The notes beneath the pieces are model-generated. The model was given only the letters and a program-made list of their open reading frames with translations, ran no database searches and was not told the origin of the DNA. Of a stretch of 5,319 bases of DNA, positions 3,168 to 5,319 are shown piece by piece (the first letter of the stretch is position 1; every line of letters begins with the position of its first letter). The DNA is from an uncultured Oceanospirillales bacterium (lineage in GTDB: Bacteria > Pseudomonadota > Gammaproteobacteria > Pseudomonadales > Litorivicinaceae): NCBI GenBank assembly GCA_913061245.1, contig CAJXTO010000110.1, forward strand, positions 1-5,319, in the 5' to 3' direction. Both the position numbers and the translations under genes were made by a program.

Positions 3168-5319
3168 AGTTCTCGATATTCCCTCAAGGCAGTCGACAGC
3201 CGTTTAAATGACACTTTATCTCGTGTTTTCAACGTTTGAGCAAAACAGAGTACGCGAAACTCTTCGATTTGCCACCTCAAGTCAACCAATTTTTGGTCCT
3301 GCGCCCGCCAGTCCGTCGGATAGGTCGGCCACAATTGCTTCAAGCCAGACTCAATTTGATCAATCTCCCGTTGCCACTGCGCATCGAGTAGCAAACGTGA
3401 CTGTAATTTCTCCAAACGCATTTCGATTGCGCTGAGATAGCGATCCAGATCAATCAGTCGATCAGGCGGTGTATTACTGAGTATATCGCTACATAACTCG
3501 GCGACATGCGCCTTCATTGCGGCAATCGGATTGAGCCAAGCTGGCGGTATCTTTCCACCGAGGCGTTGCTTCAACTGCCGCTCACGTGTTTTTGCCGACT
3601 CAAGCGCGGCTGCAATCATTTTTGCCTGATCGACCAGTACTTCTCTCACACGCTGTTTTGCTGAAACAAAGGTGTCACTATCCATAATTTCGATATCAGG
3701 ATCTAAACAGGCTAGCGTAATCAATCGTTTAAACCGCGCGTGATCGCTCTCGTCGTGACAAACAGAGACCACCGCCTTCTGAAAAGTCACATCTTTAGAC
3801 TGAATGAATCGAAAGAGATCAGAACAGCGCTCGACAAGTAATTGAGCGACTGCTTCCTTATGTTGAATGGCTGCATCTTTTGGATCAAATAAGTACGTCA
3901 GTACAACACCTTGGCTTTGCAAAACAAAACGCTCAAACCGCTTCATGTTCACCCCACCAACCTGGGTTGAGGATTCGATCTCTAAGCGCAAACCATCAGG
4001 CCAGTCCTGATAGGTCTCCAATGACTCAGTCACTTGAACCTCTGTCACTTGCGAGCCGAGCCGATCCTGCAACGCGCTCAGATCACGGTCGACATCGATT
4101 ACTAATCCGTCTGAATTGACAACTTCAATACGTAATTGAAGCCGCGCATCCAACTGACGATCGGCCCATATCAGTGGATCAATCGCAACACCGGTTCTCT
4201 TGGTTACACACCGAGCAACGCACTGGCTTAAACCTGTTTGATCAGCATCGATGACAGGCATGATGGTTTTAACGAAGTCAGGAATTGGAACCAACTGCCT
4301 ACGGACGGCCTTCGGTAGCGCACGAATCATCGCTTCAACTTTCTCTTCGATCGCACCGGGAACCGTTTTTTCCAAGTGATCAGGCTTCAATTGCATTAAA
4401 GCTTCGAGCGGGACTTGAACAGTTACTCCATCTTCATCGCGACCTGGAGCAAATTGGTAACTGGCCGGTAGTGTTAGATGTCCAAGCGATACATGCTCGG
4501 GATAGTGCTCCGTATCAAGCTGTGCATCTGGATCAAGCTTTAAATCATCTAATGCTAAATACAAACTTTTCTTTTCAGCCGACGTAGCGCTCTTCCACCA
4601 TGATTCAAGACTCCGCACATCACACACAGACTCAGGGAAACGTGATGAGAACCAATCCACCATATCGTCAGGCGCTTTCATCAAATCTGCTCGGCGCAGC
4701 TTCGCCTCAACATCAGACGCTTCGATGAAAACCGATTTGTTGTGCGTCACAAAGGGCAGACTCGTGCGTATCTCCCCCGCAATCAGTCCCTCGGTGATTA
4801 ATAACTTTCTCGCGTGCGACGCATCGATCTTGGCATAACCCACAGTTTCTTTTTCGATTAATGCCAATCCAAAGAGGCGCGTGGTGCGATAGCACAATGC
4901 ACGACCTTGTTTTTTCGACCAGAACGGCTCCGCATAGGAGTACTTGAGTAAGCGCGGGACAGCATCAACAACCCACTTTGGATCAATTTGCGCAACCGTC
5001 CGTGCAATCACGCGATGAGTCTCAACAAGCTCTGCAACCATGACCCATGGCGCCTTGACCTGTAAAGCCGCTTTTGGGACCCGAAAGCGCCGATTCCTAA
5101 CGCCAAGGTAATCATGCTCTTCCCGTCGGCCAATCTGACTAGCGAGGCCTGTTAGAAGCGCCGTGTGGAATCCGATGCGATCCAGCTCATCCGATTGTGC
5201 TGCATGCTTTTGATTCCTGAAGCTAAGAAGCGTCTGACGATGAATTTCACGCCACTCACGCAACCGGTTGTAATTCAATCCTTCAGACAGACACCACTGA
5301 CGGAACTTTGAGTGACTTA
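3164..5319 (-). CDS. hrpA: ATP-dependent RNA helicase HrpA, C-terminal part (start beyond window)
   Basis: The frame is open to the right edge: before the TTG at 5278 it continues as SHSKFRQWCLSEG, so that TTG is an internal leucine codon, not a start. About 717 C-terminal codons are visible. In E. coli HrpA (about 1300 residues) the DEAH-box helicase motor lies N-terminal of this part, so Walker A and DEAH motifs are expected outside the window. In order, by visible residue number, come LNYNRLREWREIHRQ (14-28), the OB-fold-like region with YLGVRNRRFRVP and APWVMVAELVET (about 70-100), then the long DUF3418-type tail. That tail includes KYSYAEPFW (125-133), SYQFAPGRDEDGVTVQVPL (286-304), LPKAVRRQLVPIP (334-346), charged helical stretches near residues 560-650, and a terminal RWQIEEFRVLCFAQ. 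HrpA has been linked to mRNA processing and translation-related functions. The stop overlaps the mlaA start by 4 bases. I see no frameshift or internal stop. Confidence 0.93.
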   Translation of the reverse strand, partial: SHSKFRQWCLSEGLNYNRLREWREIHRQTLLSFRNQKHAAQSDELDRIGFHTALLTGLASQIGRREEHDYLGVRNRRFRVPKAALQVKAPWVMVAELVETHRVIARTVAQIDPKWVVDAVPRLLKYSYAEPFWSKKQGRALCYRTTRLFGLALIEKETVGYAKIDASHARKLLITEGLIAGEIRTSLPFVTHNKSVFIEASDVEAKLRRADLMKAPDDMVDWFSSRFPESVCDVRSLESWWKSATSAEKKSLYLALDDLKLDPDAQLDTEHYPEHVSLGHLTLPASYQFAPGRDEDGVTVQVPLEALMQLKPDHLEKTVPGAIEEKVEAMIRALPKAVRRQLVPIPDFVKTIMPVIDADQTGLSQCVARCVTKRTGVAIDPLIWADRQLDARLQLRIEVVNSDGLVIDVDRDLSALQDRLGSQVTEVQVTESLETYQDWPDGLRLEIESSTQVGGVNMKRFERFVLQSQGVVLTYLFDPKDAAIQHKEAVAQLLVERCSDLFRFIQSKDVTFQKAVVSVCHDESDHARFKRLITLACLDPDIEIMDSDTFVSAKQRVREVLVDQAKMIAAALESAKTRERQLKQRLGGKIPPAWLNPIAAMKAHVAELCSDILSNTPPDRLIDLDRYLSAIEMRLEKLQSRLLLDAQWQREIDQIESGLKQLWPTYPTDWRAQDQKLVDLRWQIEEFRVLCFAQTLKTRDKVSFKRLSTALREYREL

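Noticed and set aside
3208..4587. Several plus-strand open frames of 75-100 codons inside the hrpA region
   Set aside because: They are antisense to an intact, recognisable HrpA tail, carry no known motifs and lack ribosome sites.
5276..5278. TTG as the start of the long minus-strand gene
   Set aside because: The frame stays open to the window edge and the upstream residues (FRQWCLSEG) continue the HrpA-like alignment into LNYNRLREWREIH. The codon is an internal leucine and the gene is cut by the window.
1..5319. CRISPR array, tRNA/rRNA genes, insertion sequences, toxin-antitoxin or defence genes
   Set aside because: Read by eye on both strands, I saw no regularly spaced repeats, cloverleaf or CCA-ended structures, transposase motifs or terminal inverted repeats. 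The coding space is filled by the five main genes and the gltX start.

Overview
The window reads as an ordinary chromosomal housekeeping stretch from a gammaproteobacterium. The evidence is the gltX start (MTVRTRIAP), a DusA/TalB pair, a Pseudomonas-like MlaA and a long HrpA with its DUF3418 tail. I recall dusA, tal and mlaA/vacJ as near neighbours in Pseudomonas, but could not check this here. The nucleoid protein is H-NS-type (TWTGRGRKPKW) rather than the MvaT type typical of Pseudomonas, so a marine or halophilic Oceanospirillales-like relative is a reasonable guess. I cannot name a genus. No mobile element, CRISPR array, tRNA or rRNA is visible.

Layout. On the left, the minus strand carries the first nine codons of gltX (1-28) and a small H-NS-family gene (83-400). 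A very AT-rich divergent intergenic region (about 401-549; 13 G+C in the 80 bases 421-500) separates hns from a plus-strand pair, dusA (550-1542) and talB (1539-2471), which overlap by 4 bases (ATGA). On the right, the minus strand carries the C-terminal 717 codons of hrpA (3164-5319, entering from beyond the right edge), followed by mlaA (2457-3167), also overlapping by ATGA. The stop ends of talB and mlaA overlap convergently by 15 bases, so no intergenic terminator fits between the two operons.

Function. The products cover tRNA dihydrouridylation (DusA), the non-oxidative pentose phosphate pathway (TalB), outer-membrane lipid asymmetry (MlaA), DEAH-box RNA helicase function (HrpA), glutamyl-tRNA charging (GltX) and chromatin/gene silencing (H-NS). 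Two tight operons face each other, and the H-NS gene has a good promoter inside the kind of AT-rich DNA that H-NS itself binds, which suggests autoregulation.

I see no undescribed system. The points worth a second look are fine-scale: a sharp GC drop in the middle of dusA (57% to 28% and back to 57%), an MlaA that appears non-lipidated and ends in a FLDDP tandem repeat, a dusA start with no Shine-Dalgarno sequence behind small alternative hairpins, and the convergent overlap.
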